Shown here: positions 1 to 12,442 of the stretch, one piece after another
How the letters are laid out: every line of letters starts with the position of its first letter
Numbering within the stretch: the first letter of the stretch is position 1
Assembly: GCA_949317995.1 (NCBI GenBank)
Contig: OX439044.1
Location: forward strand, 30,452,733-30,516,732
DNA from: Acholoe squamosa
Taxonomy: Eukaryota > Annelida > Polychaeta > Phyllodocida > Polynoidae
Direction: 5' to 3'
DNA length: 64,000 nucleotides
The notes under the pieces: generated by a model
Told to the model about the DNA's origin: nothing
What the model saw: the letters and a program-made list of their open reading frames with translations, nothing else
Databases searched by the model: none
Made by a program: the position numbers and the translations under genes

Positions 1-169
1 TCCCCGTTATATTTCGGAAATCCATGTGTACATTTCTTTGCTAGTTTATGAACCTTTTTAAGAACATTCCATTCAGTTCATTTTCAGCTTGAGACGTCCA
101 CTTTGCACCTAGAGGCGTCCATGTAAGACAACCCCTTTTAATAAAGCCCTTTTGATTAAACTGTCAACT

Positions 170-1556
170 TGAAAAAATTTGGGGCCCTGGTCCAATGTGA
201 TGGGCCCAACATAGGGTTAAAGGTTATAGACCTAGTCAGGGCCTTATGGAAAGTTGAGGGCTGAGTTTTTTATAGTCGCAAATATTTCGGGGGTCCGGCG
301 GTGATCCCTAAATTTTGGGATACTCGTCTAGAGCCCCTGCCAACAAAAATTTGGGGCCCTGGTCACATGGGATGGGCCCAACATAGGGTTAGAGGTGATA
401 GACCTAGTCAGGGCATTATGGTAAGTTGAGGGCTGAGTTTTTATAGTCGCAAATATTTTGGGGGCCCAGCGATGATCCCTAAAATTTTAGTTACTCCCAA
501 ATTTTTGGTAGGGGGGGCTCTAGACGAGTAACCCAAAATTTAGGGATCATCGCCGGACCCCCAAAATGTTCGCGACTATGAAAAACTCAGCCCTGAACTC
601 TCCATAGGGGCTAGGGTAGGTGTACCACCTCTAATCTTATAGTGGGCCCATCCTATTGGACCAGGGCCCCAAATTTTTGGTAGGGGGGGCTCTAGACGAG
701 TAACCCAAAATTTAGGGATCATCGCCGGACCCCCAAAATGTTCGCGACTATGAAAAACTCAGCCCTGAACTCTCCATAGGGGCTAGGGTAGGTGTACCAC
801 CTCTAATCTTATAGTGGGCCCATCCTATTGGACCAGGGCCCCAAATTTTTGGTAGGGGGGGCTCTAGACGAGTAACCCAAAATTTAGGGATCATCGCCGG
901 ACCCCCAAAATGTTCGCGACTATGAAAAACTCAGCCCTGAACTCTCCATAGGGGCTAGGGTAGGTGTACCACCTCTAATCTTATAGTGGGCCCATCCTAT
1001 TGGACCAGGGCCCCAAATTTTTGGTAGGGGGGGCTCTAGACGAGTAACCCAAAATTTAGGGATCATCGCCGGACCCCCAAAATGTTCGCGACTATGAAAA
1101 ACTCAGCCCTGAACTCTCCATAGGGGCTAGGGTAGGTGTACCACCTCTAATCTTATAGTGGGCCCATCCTATTGGACCAGGGCCCCAAATTTTTGGTAGG
1201 GGGGGCTCTAGACGAGTAACCCAAAATTTAGGGATCATCGCCGGACCCCCAAAATGTTCGCGACTATGAAAAACTCAGCCCTGAACTCTCCATAGGGGCT
1301 AGGGTAGGTGTACCACCTCTAATCTTATAGTGGGCCCATCCTATTGGACCAGGGCCCCAAATTTTTGGTAGGGGGGGCTCTAGACGAGTAACCCAAAATT
1401 TAGGGATCATCGCCGGACCCCCAAAATGTTCGCGACTATGAAAAACTCAGCCCTGAACTCTCCATAGGGGCTAGGGTAGGTGTACCACCTCTAATCTTAT
1501 AGTGGGCCCATCCTATTGGACCAGGGCCCCAAATTTTTGGTAGGGGGGGCTCTAGA
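170..1556. repeat. 172-bp satellite array with an inversion
   Basis: Two diverged units run in the minus orientation (about 170-500; the motif GGGGCCCTGG recurs at 181 and 353, 172 bases apart). Six direct units follow, starting near 509, 681, 853, 1025, 1197 and 1369, each exactly 172 bases, with the array ending in a partial unit near 1556. I see no difference among the six direct units by eye. The unit length is close to a nucleosome repeat. The array starts near the edge of the window, so its true extent to the left is unknown. Confidence 0.95.
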
Positions 1557-2180
1557 CGAGTATACGGGGGTTCTAAATCCAGGCCTGATTGTGTTACGTA
1601 ATGCTTTAAAAGTTAGACAAATAAGAATTGTATAGAATTGTTTGTGCGGTACTGTTTTTATATTTCTTTGGAGTGGCCCCCCCCTGCGGTGGCTGGGCCA
1701 CGTTGGTCAAGCAGAAGCAGTTACGCCGCAGACGCTACCCCTTGGTCTTTTCTAACCGCTTCGGAGAGTCACACCTCCCCAATGGGGACTCGTGGTTGGA
1801 GGTACACAAAAGGTGGCAGCATAGGTCTCTCAAGGGAGATTCATCCCCAGAGGGGCTAAGGAATTCTCAGAAAACATCCCATGGGAGGGCCCCCACCAAA
1901 AAATGGTGGTGGTGGTGGCTACTGGGGAACAGGGCTAGAACTGGGGCTCACAACTGTGACCCCTACAGCGTGGTTTCAACCCTAGTTCGGTCTCATCAGG
2001 CTGGTCTTGTGCGCAACTGCCTTGTTTCAATAGTGGACAGTGTGTGGGGCTGGAGTCCCCCGGCCAGGGGTGTCCCACACTACTGTTCGTGGTGGTAGCA
2101 GTAGGTTGCCCTTTTTAGGAAACTTGAGTTGAGTGAGCAGGCACAACTGGAGGGAGGTCTAAGGGGGCAAAACAGCAAAT
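1557..2180. other. No gene seen
   Basis: Unique-looking sequence after the satellite. An open stretch at 1628-2098 (+) has no ATG start, no domain and a low-complexity Trp run, so I do not call it a gene. It includes GC-rich runs near 1680 and 1890. Confidence 0.5.
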
Positions 2181-2392
2181 TGTTTTTAAATTTTTGTCTT
2201 TCGCCTAAAGAGGCTACTAGAAAAAAAATGTTGACGAGGCATAAATGGCCCCCCTAGCCATATTTATTGTCTATTGTATTCATGCCCCAGGGTGACTGGG
2301 ACTTGATTCTCTGGATCGAGTGGTTCTCCACGGTCATTCTTAGTTGTTTTTTCTAGTAGCCTCTTTAGGCGAAAGACAAAAATTTAAAAACA
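2181..2392. mobile_element. Foldback element, 46-bp perfect arms
   Basis: The left arm (from 2181, starting TGTTTTTAAATTTTTGTC) and the reverse complement of the right arm (ending 2392) match without a mismatch for about 46 bases, around a loop of about 120 bases. The loop has no open frame. Long perfect arms suggest a young non-autonomous inverted-repeat element; the superfamily is not identified and no clear target-site duplication is visible. Confidence 0.75.
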
Positions 2393-2994
2393 CCCAGACT
2401 TTGTAGATGTGAGAGAGAAATGAAACATGTCATAAGTTCGTTTCTACTCAATGAATTTTCAAAATTCAAAGACCCACGGCCATCACAGAGCTTCCCCTAT
2501 CCATTCGTACCATTATACAGGACCAGGGGAGTACTAGAGACATCTTAGAGAAAAAAACCTCCCTTTGATAATTCTGGTTTTAATAAGGCGGACCAGGGGT
2601 CCATCCTCAACTATAAGGCGTGCCTTATATGCAAGGTATTACGGTAGCTAAATTAGAATAAAAATCTCAGGCATTGTTATGCCCATGGATATCGCAAATC
2701 TGAGCAAAATACGGGTGATATTCCTCACCCTGCATTATATTCTTTGTTTTAGCTCCACCTCAATAAATCTTCAATATACACTAAAATAACCCTGCCCTAG
2801 ATTTTATAATCATGCTATCAGTATCACATACCTCCTGTTCATACTAATAATGGTAGGATTACAGTGAAGGTTGTAACATATGCATCCCAGCATTGTCCAG
2901 TCAGATTTTGCATCTCAAACTATTCTGGGCATGAATTTTGTGATGTAATCCTACATAATGAATGTTTTCTATCAAATAAATGCATGAATGGCTC

Positions 2995-3445
2995 AGAAAG
3001 GGATGGTTGACTCAAGGTGAAATGATGGATGTCTCATGGTGAAATTGGGATTTTCTAGAAATAAGTCCTGCACTGACAGTATCTAACATTTCTGCACTTC
3101 TGTCAATGCTATCGTCTGATAATATCATTACCTATGCTTATAGTTAGTTAATATGATGTACATGTGAGCAATTACAATGATCAAAATATGCAACAAAAGT
3201 CAGAAATATTTGAAGAAATGGCCAGTTGGTCATGACGAAAACAAGTCAACCATGAGTACTTTAGTGCTTTACTATAAAATGACAATTACTTGTTACATTC
3301 TAAAAGATAGTTCCAAGGAATACTATAACACCTATATTTCAACAATATTAGCACCCCAAGCCTAGGGAATACAATCATGTAAGGTAAGATGAGAGGTGGA
3401 CGACTCAAGGTATGTGGTCGTCTTTAGGTTAATCTACTCTCGCTG
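2995..3445. repeat. Dispersed repeat N, copy 1
   Basis: Carries CTCATGGTGAAATTGG-like sequence at its left end and GTGGTCGTCTTTAGGTTAAT at its right. The same pair of end motifs, about 300-450 bases apart, recurs near 46470-46890 (inverted) and 49325-49610. The ends are not clear inverted repeats of each other, so the class is unknown. Confidence 0.5.
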
Positions 3446-3551
3446 AGGTCATCTTGCAACCTCGCAAAATGCCACTCTCGGCTCACCAACTTGTGCATAA
3501 ATTGCAGTATCGTTTAATAAGTGTTTACAATGTAATCTACACATATTTCAG

Positions 3552-6402
3552 AAACTACATTCAGCCCCTAAGACCGGACACGGAACCAGTGCACCGAAGG
3601 CCACAAATGAGAATATAAATGGGCTTAGGAAGTATCAAGTGAAGCTTAGAGAAAAATGTGATAGACTTTCAAATGAGATTGAAACCATTGAGAAAGATCT
3701 TCCAAACCTTAGGCAGATTGTAAGTGACATTTAAAATGAAATAATTATACTTTACACCCCACCTATGGAGTAAAGGAAGTCAACTGTCAAATTAATTGAC
3801 CACTTCTATGATGAGACAATATGTCAAATTACATTGACGTCATTCTAAGGGCGAACTATGAATCTTTCAATTATATTAGTTCAATTGCGATAAGGCGTTA
3901 GAGTCTGGGTGGCTGAAATGTCTTCTTGTGTACTGTGTTCGTCCTGGTAAACTTTAGGGTTTACTCTAGTAATTCAGTTGAAATACTAATTGTCATTTTA
4001 CATGTCGTCTATGTAACAGATCGAGAAGGATGCTAAAGTAACAAGGGCTAGGAGAAACTACAACAAGGACAAGACCAATTTTACAAACAGCATCTTTCAG
4101 AGGTAATAGCCTTTCTTTCTCACAGTTTCAAGTTATACTAGGCATATTCATTGCATGGCACAATAATCCTTAGATATGGGAATCGGACATATGGCAATTC
4201 ATTCAAAGTGAAAATCACTCAAAAGGCCTTGCCATGTTTTATTTAGTATATGTAATTGCTCTAACATGCTCTACCAATTAAAGAATACCCACTCTCTTCT
4301 TAAGTTAACCCTATATAGACGGTAGAAGAATAATCATCAGCCAGTGATTTAAATCAGTTGTTCTTGTTATTTTCAACATTTACAGCATCCAATATGGAAG
4401 GCTTGATGACCTTGCTGCAATGACTGCAGCATTAGATATGGAAGATGTAAGCATCACAAATTTACATGATGAGAAAAGCAAGTACTCTCCAATCCACATG
4501 GCTCTGATGAGAGACCAACATGATATAGTGGAATTTCTCTTGAAACACAGTGGTAAGGACATGGCGATGAATACTGTAGAGACAGAGGAGTGTGATAAGC
4601 TGACCCCCTTTTATATTGCTGTGCAGCATGGTAAAGTGAAGAATGTTCAGCTTCTTCTTGATGTGCTCACACCAGAAGAGCGACAGAAATGTATAAATAC
4701 AAAGGTTCACAATAAAGCTTATGAAAAGACATATTACAATGAGCTTCCTCTGGCTGCGGGCCTCTGGTCTGCAGCTGGCAGTAGTGATCTGACAGAAATA
4801 AGTGCAATGTTGGACTGTTTGGTTCAGAATGGGGCACAGCTTGATATGAAAACTGATGATGGTGAGAACACAATACTACATTTACTCGTGGCACAATCAT
4901 GTCAATCAGTAGAGCACATGGATTATTTCAGAAATTTCCTTACACAACCTTTCACCAAGGCAGCTGGGATTTGGTACAGTGAGTTCCACTCAGAGAAGAG
5001 GAAACTGCCAGTAAAGGTTGCTCAAGTGCGTGGAATGAAAGCCCTGTTCAGCATCAAAAACAAGGATGAGTTGACCCCAATAACTCTAGCAGCTAAACTT
5101 GAATCACCTTTGTATGCAGATCTGATCAACTGGAAAGATGTCATGAGATTCCCAGATCCAAAGCTGGGACAACAACTCTCCAACCTGGACGTTTATGATG
5201 TGACCAATGTCACAAGTCTCAAATATGTCTCAGGGAAAGGTTTACTCTATAACCGAAACTCTGTAATGCATGTGCTTGCACACAACAATGTTGACATTAC
5301 AGTCTGGGATGAGGATATATCAACAATAGAACCACTCAAGGCTATCATAAGTCAGAAGTGGCAGTTATACCAACTAATTTTTTACCTTTGGGGCTTCATC
5401 CATCTAGCCTACATGAGTGCATTCACTGGCATCGTGTTTGGTTTCGGGCCTAAAAATGTCCTCCCTGTCCAAAGGGATGAGTATCTGCCAAATCCCTCAA
5501 ATTCAAGTAATGAAAGCTCAGTAAAGGTGGAAGCACAGGGATCTGGCTACTACCGTCTAGTTAAGGGGGGAAACCCATGGTTTCTACTGTTTTCCTTTTT
5601 GCCACTTGTGTACATCATATTTGAAATTATTGACCATTGTAGTGGAGGATTAGGCAGGATGACATACAAATATTCCTTAACTGGAAATGCACTCTATCGC
5701 ATAATCAGTGTAATATTTTCAATCTTCACTCTGATCTGGACCATATTACAGATGGTTGAAAATGTTAACCAGGACATCATTCTCAGCCTTGCCCTACTCT
5801 TTGGGTGGCTGTTTGGCATATTGTTCACAAGGACTATCAATTTCCCAGACAGGTCAAGCCAGATTGGTGCTTTCTCTATTATGGTACAAAGAATGCTGTT
5901 TCATGATTTGTTTCCATTTGTTATTGTTTCTTTCTTCATTGTGATAGCATTCTCAACAGCGATTCATGCAACCCTTCTGAATTCAGAGGAATCAAAAACT
6001 GAAGGGGTTAAGTTTAGGATCACATTATTCAATATGCTGAAGTATTACTCGGCCTTGGATGATGCTCAGGATTACACATCCTCCAGGGAAAAAGAGTTTG
6101 CTAAAGCGGTGCTGAGTGTTTATGGCATTATCAGTGTAGTCCTTCTCATAAACATGCTCATTGCAGCAATGAACAAGACATATGACATGGTCCGTGCAAC
6201 TCATACAGACCTTGTGGTGAGACAAAGGCTTGCCATCTTGTTGATGTTGGAACGCCGTTTGCCTTTTCAGTGGCTGAGAGAAAGATCAGAGGCAAAATTT
6301 GAAATGCAAAAACAAGAAAGGTTCTTGCAAGTAGTCAGCATAAAGGGATTAGCACCACTGAGCACTAAAGGGGTATGGAATTGGTTTGGAACTGGGAAGT
6401 GA
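3552..6402 (+). CDS. TRPV-like cation channel, 3' part (5' exons missing)
   Basis: Three exons: 3552-3719, 4020-4102 and 4386-6402. Donors are GTAAGT at 3720 and GTAATA at 4103; acceptors are TTTCAG, TAACAG and TTACAG; the phases join without a stop to give 755 residues. The first exon has no ATG, so at least one more lies upstream. Layout: a charged N-terminal segment with coiled-coil character, ankyrin-type repeats (about 4386-5340), the TRPV-family pre-S1 pattern (EPL then W at about 5330-5360), S1 near 5360-5430, an S1-S2 loop with two N-glycosylation sequons (5500-5520), S2 5570-5640, S3 5695-5755, S4-S5 5770-5970, pore 6025-6075, S6 6105-6170 and a short basic C tail. The product should be a plasma-membrane tetrameric cation channel. 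The pore reads SALDDAQ, neither the GMGD of TRPV1-4 nor an exact TRPV5/6 filter, although its first Asp aligns with the TRPV5/6 filter Asp. The Trp of the TRP box is not present. Family assignment is firm; ligand, ion selectivity and orthology are not. Confidence 0.88.
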
Positions 6403-8069
6403 GCAGTTGTTTTGATGAATTAATAGAACAATAAGTGGTAAGTCAATGATAACCACAGCCATATTGGTATTCATACATAGTTACAGTGCTTATCATGTTA
6501 TTTCAAAATCTCATGGTAATAACCTAATTAATACAGACTCAAAACATCAGTTTAAATATCAGAATAGAATAGATACATGAAGTGCGTTCAATACAGGATT
6601 TATCTATTTGTGATAAGATGGGTCATTATAATCTCACCCTCAAAAGTATCTATTTGTGATAAGATGGGTCATTATAATCTCACCCTCAAAAGTAACAAGG
6701 AGGAATTGACCTAGAGGACAACGCTCATGTTTTACTACTCTGAATGTCCAGGAATTAGATTTATATGATAAAGTGAGGCCTTAGAAATTGTTTTGTAGCT
6801 TTTTGCGACTTCGTTACTTTTGCTATATGTACAAGTAACCACTTTAGATCTATGTTGATATGTAACTTTACATACATTGTCATAGACCCGCCAATCTGGT
6901 TTAAGCTCATGTGATAAAATCTGAGTAATGACATGTCCAGTGTTTCGCTCCTAGCAACAGGTATTGTAATGCTTTGATGTGTATCCTCATCAGCTACTCA
7001 AATAATAGAAAAATGTCACGTATGATTTTCTTACTCACATGTACAAAATACTTTCTGGTGTTTTTTGGTGAAAGTTTACCCAATCAGCCTAGCTTTTGAC
7101 ATTTTTGTCCTTCATGCATCTCATGCATATCTGGCCCTTTGCAGATAACAAGAATGCATATTTGGGGTTGGACCCATAATGTATATTGCTTATATTGTGC
7201 CCATTCTATTGTACATGTTCTTCTAGGTGGCTTTGTGTGATAAGATATAATCTGGACCTAACATCTATCTTCCTCTCATTTATTTGCATTCAATACTTTG
7301 TGCCAGAGGACACAGTGTGTCTCCTACGTTATATTTGAACACATTCTATGCCAAGTGAAAGCGACATAACATTAATGACACTGCTCTAGCTGTTTAGGTG
7401 TACATATAGAATTGAATTGTGTGCATGCAGCTTTGTATAATTAAAGACAAAAATGATTTGTAACAATGTAAAGTAGCTGTCTGAAAATTTAAGTGATGGT
7501 CTATTTCCCATGGGCAAACTTACTGACTTGAATTTGGTCCGTGTATAATATTGTATATCGATTGGATGTGTGTATACTCGGTGTGTAACCATTAATCACT
7601 ATTAATACAGTGGCTGTACACTACTATATTCATGGTACCATAGTGCTATTTAGCTTCTCTGTGATCCCTTGGAGACATTTTCCTCAGCTACTTTATGTAT
7701 GTTTGTTGAAGGGTAAATCAAGAGGGAATGTCTTGATAGTGTTAATTGCCATTATTGGGAAATGCATTTAAGTCTCTGAGTTCTCATAATCATAATACAG
7801 TTGTAAAAGGCTCTCCATAATATGTTGCCAACCGTACTTATTATAAGTTACAAATTGAGCATTGTTATACATCCTGTGATACTCCTTGCCTTATGATATG
7901 GACATCATTCAGTAAAAGGAATTCCCTAAATTTCCTACGGTGATTCACTGTAATTGAAAGAACAGTGACATCCCCTATGATAATGGTGTTTCACCCTAAT
8001 GTGGTTTGCTGACATCTCTTTTTGGTGCAATTTTGTAAGGTGAGATAGGTTCATGGTGAAACCCCCTAA
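6403..8069. other. 3' flank of the TRPV-like gene, no gene seen
   Basis: AT-rich sequence that should contain the 3' untranslated region. I could not single out a convincing polyadenylation signal. It holds a 46-bp tandem duplication at 6602-6693; the rest looks unique with no usable open frame. Confidence 0.5.
6602..6693. repeat. 46-bp unit repeated twice
   Basis: ATCTATTTGTGATAAGATGG begins at 6602 and again at 6648, and the 46-base units appear identical. They lie 200 bases after the channel stop codon, probably in its 3' untranslated region. Each contains two AT-rich stretches but no recognised motif. Confidence 0.9.
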
Positions 8070-8489
8070 GGGCCAAAACCCATTACCCGATTTTGCAATA
8101 ATTGATACATTTATCAGCTGAATATTACATAATACACATAGATATTGCTCAGTTTGAGATGATAGGGTGTAGAAATCTAACAATAAGTCCCCGATTTTGT
8201 GGTCGATTTGGCACCATAATGCAGACTCATTATTTTTATTCCCGATTTTAACATATCAAACATGTTAGAAAATCCTGGTAGGTAATGTATTGGACTGTGC
8301 CATCATCTTCAAGGTTGTACCCTTCTCTTTTGAGGGATTATTATATACTAGCATTGATCACCACTCAATTTGTATCAGCTGACACATTGATTGTTCTTCT
8401 ACACCCCTACAATGCCCGATTTTGCAACCGATTTTGATGTTAACCCTGATAATCGGCCAGTTTTACAATCGTCTAATGGGTTTAGACCC
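8070..8489. mobile_element. MITE family A, copy 1 (420 bp)
   Basis: Imperfect terminal inverted repeats: left GGGCCAAAACCCATTA, right (reverse complement) GGGTCTAAACCCATTA. It is the same length as copy 2 at 16991-17410 and nearly identical to it. Flanked by TAA on the left and TTA on the right. GGGCC termini beside TWA trinucleotides resemble PIF/Harbinger-type elements; no transposase is encoded. Confidence 0.8.
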
Positions 8490-9799
8490 TTAAGTGTAGT
8501 TAGTTTGAATGTCGCTAGATGACACACTATGATCACAGGGAAAGGTATTACATGTCAATTCTTTGATAATATTCCACTATCATTGAAAATGAGTAGGAAT
8601 AAACTTCTTTAATGATACATAATGCCTTTTTGTAGATATAATATCTTATGGCCTACAGACTTAGAAATGTTATCATATAATGAACCCATACCAAGTGTTT
8701 GAAAATGTGAATTTGGAACACCACCCTCATTGACATATGAACATACACTTCAACCAGTCCATGATCAGTAGACTAAAGATTCAGACAGTGCAGTCCCCTT
8801 ATGATGGACAGTGTCTAGTACTTGACGCTCCAATGTATGAGGGACCGAGTAGTAGCATTAAGGTGCTTATGTTTTATATCTACAGCAATATCTGAATGTA
8901 TAGAACTATTGTGACATTTAAACATCTCACTTGCATCATAGATCAGATCTATACTATGGAGTGATACAAGGATTTGTGAGGTTGCCTTAACAAGCTTTAC
9001 ATCACACTAAAGAAATGGTTAATCGCCGTAAGAATACGGTGAATTCCCGTTGAAAAACTACAGAGAATCCCAACTCACTGTATGGGGAATCTTGGAGCAA
9101 CGGTGAACACTAAAACAACGGGAAACCCCAACAAGCGCAATTGCCAGTCATTCACTGTTATTTAAGTAAATTGTTTTTTACTGTGTAGCTTTATGCTTGG
9201 GTGCTTGTACAACTTGTCTATTTTCGCTGACTACCTCCTAGGCCTTCAAGTTTCACACAGTGCATTAGTATACATGTGTCCATTCTAATTTCTATCGTCA
9301 TGATAAAAGTAGACTAGGAGAGTATCAACCCTGTAAGGTTGACATGGTTGTAACGCTTTTGATAATCTTTATGCTTACATACATTTTGTTTTGCCTTAAA
9401 ACTGGACTTGAATGATTAGTATTCATGTATGACTTATGATATGCATATACCATTGTGATTGTATCGATATGATGTGAACTATTCTGTACCTATGAATATT
9501 TCTTTGAAAATGGTGTGCATAGTAGTAGACACCCATGCTTGATAAGACGTCATTGGATTGTGATGACATTCACTGACTTTCGGATGTATTCTATTGCTCG
9601 ATCCTTATTCGGCTGATGGACAATCATAGTACAGGTGCATGTATTATTTCTTGTTTGGAAAGTGACTTACTATAGATTACTACTAGAATGCCATTCCCGA
9701 GGTGGACGTGGAAAAACACTCCTCCATACTCTACTGTAGCCCATTCTCCACGCCCTGGCCACAAGTACAATAATGAAAGTGATATTTATCCATGTAAAA
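8490..9799. other. No gene seen
   Basis: AT-rich sequence without a supported exon. A run of near-repeats of GGGAAT/GGTGAA-type words occurs at 9020-9130; I assign no function. Confidence 0.4.
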
Positions 9800-9990
9800 C
9801 CATGAAATAGATACAGAGTTCAACTGAGATTTGTCATTTCAGACTATTTCTTTACTTGTGGATGTCAGGATGTCTCCCACTTTGCCTACAGCCTCGTGGG
9901 AGACAGCCTGACATCCACGCGTGAAGAAACAACCTGAAGAAACAACTCATTGTTGAACTCTGTCTATTAGGTGCATGGCAGGATGAGCAT
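9800..9990. repeat. Long imperfect palindrome
   Basis: The inner hairpin (9847-9929) pairs GTGGATGTCAGGATGTCTCC with GGGAGACAGCCTGACATCCA-type sequence. An outer arm pairs ATAGATACAGAGTTCAAC with GTTGAACTCTGTCTAT (about 9810 and 9955). Looks like a foldback element of about 190 bases; superfamily unknown. Confidence 0.6.
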
Positions 9991-11410
9991 TGGGTGAGTA
10001 TCTATCAGATGAAGGCGGGTAATATGGGTAATATAATGAAATATTCCCACCCATGAATGGTTGTAACCCATCAGGCTAATGCATGATATTGGGAAATAAA
10101 TAAGACTGAATTAAGTCGATATCAGTCAATGATCGCAATTGGATAGTCCCCATTGTCTATGCATTTAATGGAAGAGGCAAGAACTACATTTCAGATCCAG
10201 TTATTTGTTTATTTTTTATACACATAATTATATAAGGAAGGTGTTCTATATTCCATATTGTAACAGATGTGTGTGCTATTTGTTGGCCATAATAAATATT
10301 CTTGAGCCTGGCATGTGGTGTATCTATATCTTATTGGTTATATTATGGTCACTGAGTGGCCAGTACTCATCTCTCAAAGTAGATAAAGACGAGTCTATTA
10401 TCAGATAACTGAAAAATAGAGAAATATAATATTCATGATATTGGCAAAATAAGAGCATGCCTATGACCTTGGGTGAAATGGATCAGAATGTAACAGCTGA
10501 GATCTCCAATATCACCCATTTTTTTGTTTTTTTGTGGTGACATGGGAAACACTGATTAGTGTAAATTCATGCAGGTGGCAGCACTGAGTATGTTTCCATT
10601 GTGTCAGGATTGGCACAGCTCCATACTTCAGCAGTGGCAATGATATCTCCCTGTGATATTTGCTGTCTGATTAGAATAACACAGAAAAAATAATGATACT
10701 CACAGGGAGCCTAATGTTAGCCTCAGGCAAATGTCGCCAAAATGAGTATATTTTGATACTCAGGGTGAGCCTAGGGTGTAGGCATACTCCAGCAATACCT
10801 GACACTCTACTCTAGATTGTTTATGGCCTAGCTGTACCCTCTCTACTGCCCTACTTTCACAGTGCAGGAGTCTCTTTAGAGACAGGCTCAGGGTCAACTG
10901 GAGTAACATAATAGAAGAGAATAGGACATTGCCTGAGTATCTCTATGAAGAGGGTCAGGCAATGCTGGATCCTACCTGAACAGGCTCCACCATTGCAGGA
11001 GTCTTTCTTACCTATGGTGTAATGCACTGCCAGAGTATCCCAATACATAGGATCACACTTTACTGGATTCTATCTTCAGAGGGAGTCCAGCAGCACTACC
11101 CAGTGGGCACAACCCCACTTAAAGAGTTACTAATCAGCACTGCATTGTAGGGCTTACAGACAGTCTAAATTGTAATGGTTATGTAGCCCTGCATTTGTAG
11201 CCCTTATTGAACTACTAAGCTGTAGGGTGTATTAAGCCCAACACATAATTGGTTGGTTAAACATTATAAAGAAATATACAAATTAAGGTCACCATTTGAC
11301 AAAAGCCCATAATTTCATACACACAAGGATTTCAGATGGTCGAACATTCAACTTCCTAAGGCAGTCTAATTAATCGATGAATAGTTTGTGCATTCCTGGT
11401 TTCAGTGTCC
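9991..11410. other. No gene seen
   Basis: AT-rich. Words such as ACTCAGGGTGAGCCTAG and CAGGCTCAGGGTCAA recur at 10690-10990, suggesting degenerate repeats. Open stretches here are short and lack coding character. Confidence 0.4.
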
Positions 11411-11416
11411 TTTTTG

Positions 11417-11489
11417 CTCCTTGGTGGGATTTGAACCGGGTACCTCCTTATTGTGACTCCTTTGTGCTCCTATATGTGCTAGCGGGTCA
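11417..11489 (-). repeat. tRNA-like module 1
   Basis: On the minus strand an A-box-like CGCTAGCACA is followed 45 bases later by GGTACCCGGTTCAAATCC, an excellent B box (GGTTCAAATCC). Cloverleaf pairing is incomplete, so a tRNA-derived SINE head or tRNA pseudogene is likelier than a working tRNA. Confidence 0.5.
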
Positions 11490-11708
11490 GGTGTTGAAAG
11501 TGGCACTATCAATATGATATTTCAACCATAGACCTACTACAGTGAGATGTCATTGGTCATATGAGGCCCAGTAGACTAATAGGGAACACAGATTGGATTG
11601 ACCATAGTAAGGAAAAATGCCCATAGTAAGGACAAATGTCCACAATGTCCTCAGTAAGTATTGCACAGTCCTACTTATATGCCTATTGTAACCTGGCTCA
11701 TCAGTTGT

Positions 11709-11780
11709 AGAGGTGGCACAGCGTTAGGATTCTCGCTTTGCATGTGAGGGGTCTCAGGTTCAAGTCTAGGTGGTGCTGAG
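11709..11780 (+). repeat. tRNA-like module 2
   Basis: GGTGGCACAGCGTTAGGATT resembles an A box, and TCAGGTTCAAGTCTAGG fits a B box about 45 bases on. The middle could place TGC as an anticodon, but the stems do not fold cleanly. Probably tRNA-derived. Confidence 0.45.
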
Positions 11781-11985
11781 AAACATTTTTCTTTTTTTCA
11801 GTTTAATAGGAAACATCTCATCTATTACAGTGCATTTTTCTAAGACCTAACTTTGTAACTAATTGAAATAGATGCTTGCTTGAAAACTGACAGAATCTTC
11901 AACATCTGCCAAGTCAGAAAATAGCAAGAAAATAAATTGTTTGCATAACAAAATATTTCGGGTTGAAAACTTGCAACTTTTGAGG

Positions 11986-12060
11986 AGCATCCCTGAGCTG
12001 GAATCGAACTCAGGACCTTCTCATATGAAGGTAAACATGTTACCACTACACCATCTTGAC
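11986..12060 (-). repeat. tRNA-like module 3
   Basis: Minus strand: ATGGTGTAGTGGTAACATG (A box with GTGG), then CTGAGTTCGATTCCAGC (B box). The spacing and the GAGTTCGATTCC core are typical of a tRNA T arm. Derived SINE head or tRNA pseudogene. Confidence 0.5.
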
Positions 12061-12442
12061 TGTGCTGTAAGATCTCCACTTGAAATCTCATATGATCTGC
12101 TCCCTCTGTGTGTTGAAATCTGGTATTCTACTTTTTTCCAAGACCCAAAACATTAGAAATATGCCTGGGACCATATGTTACTTTTACATTTACTGCAAAG
12201 ATATGATCATACTCTAAATGTTTTAGTGATTAATTCCTATTATGTTCCTAAATAGATAAGATTATATTCTTAGATATCATGGTTCTAAGGACTAGAAGAT
12301 AATAGAAAGGATATTGAGTATGTGCAAGAATGGGTGAGGGGGGGGGCTAATAGGGACAAATCTTCTCACAACCCCATTATGAATACATATTCATGCTCAC
12401 ATTGTAGCAATAAGATTGACTTACCGAGAATGACTTTACAAA

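Noticed and set aside
1628..2098. 156-codon open frame on the plus strand
   Set aside because: No ATG, a Trp run from GGTGGTGGT, no domain, and no splice signals.
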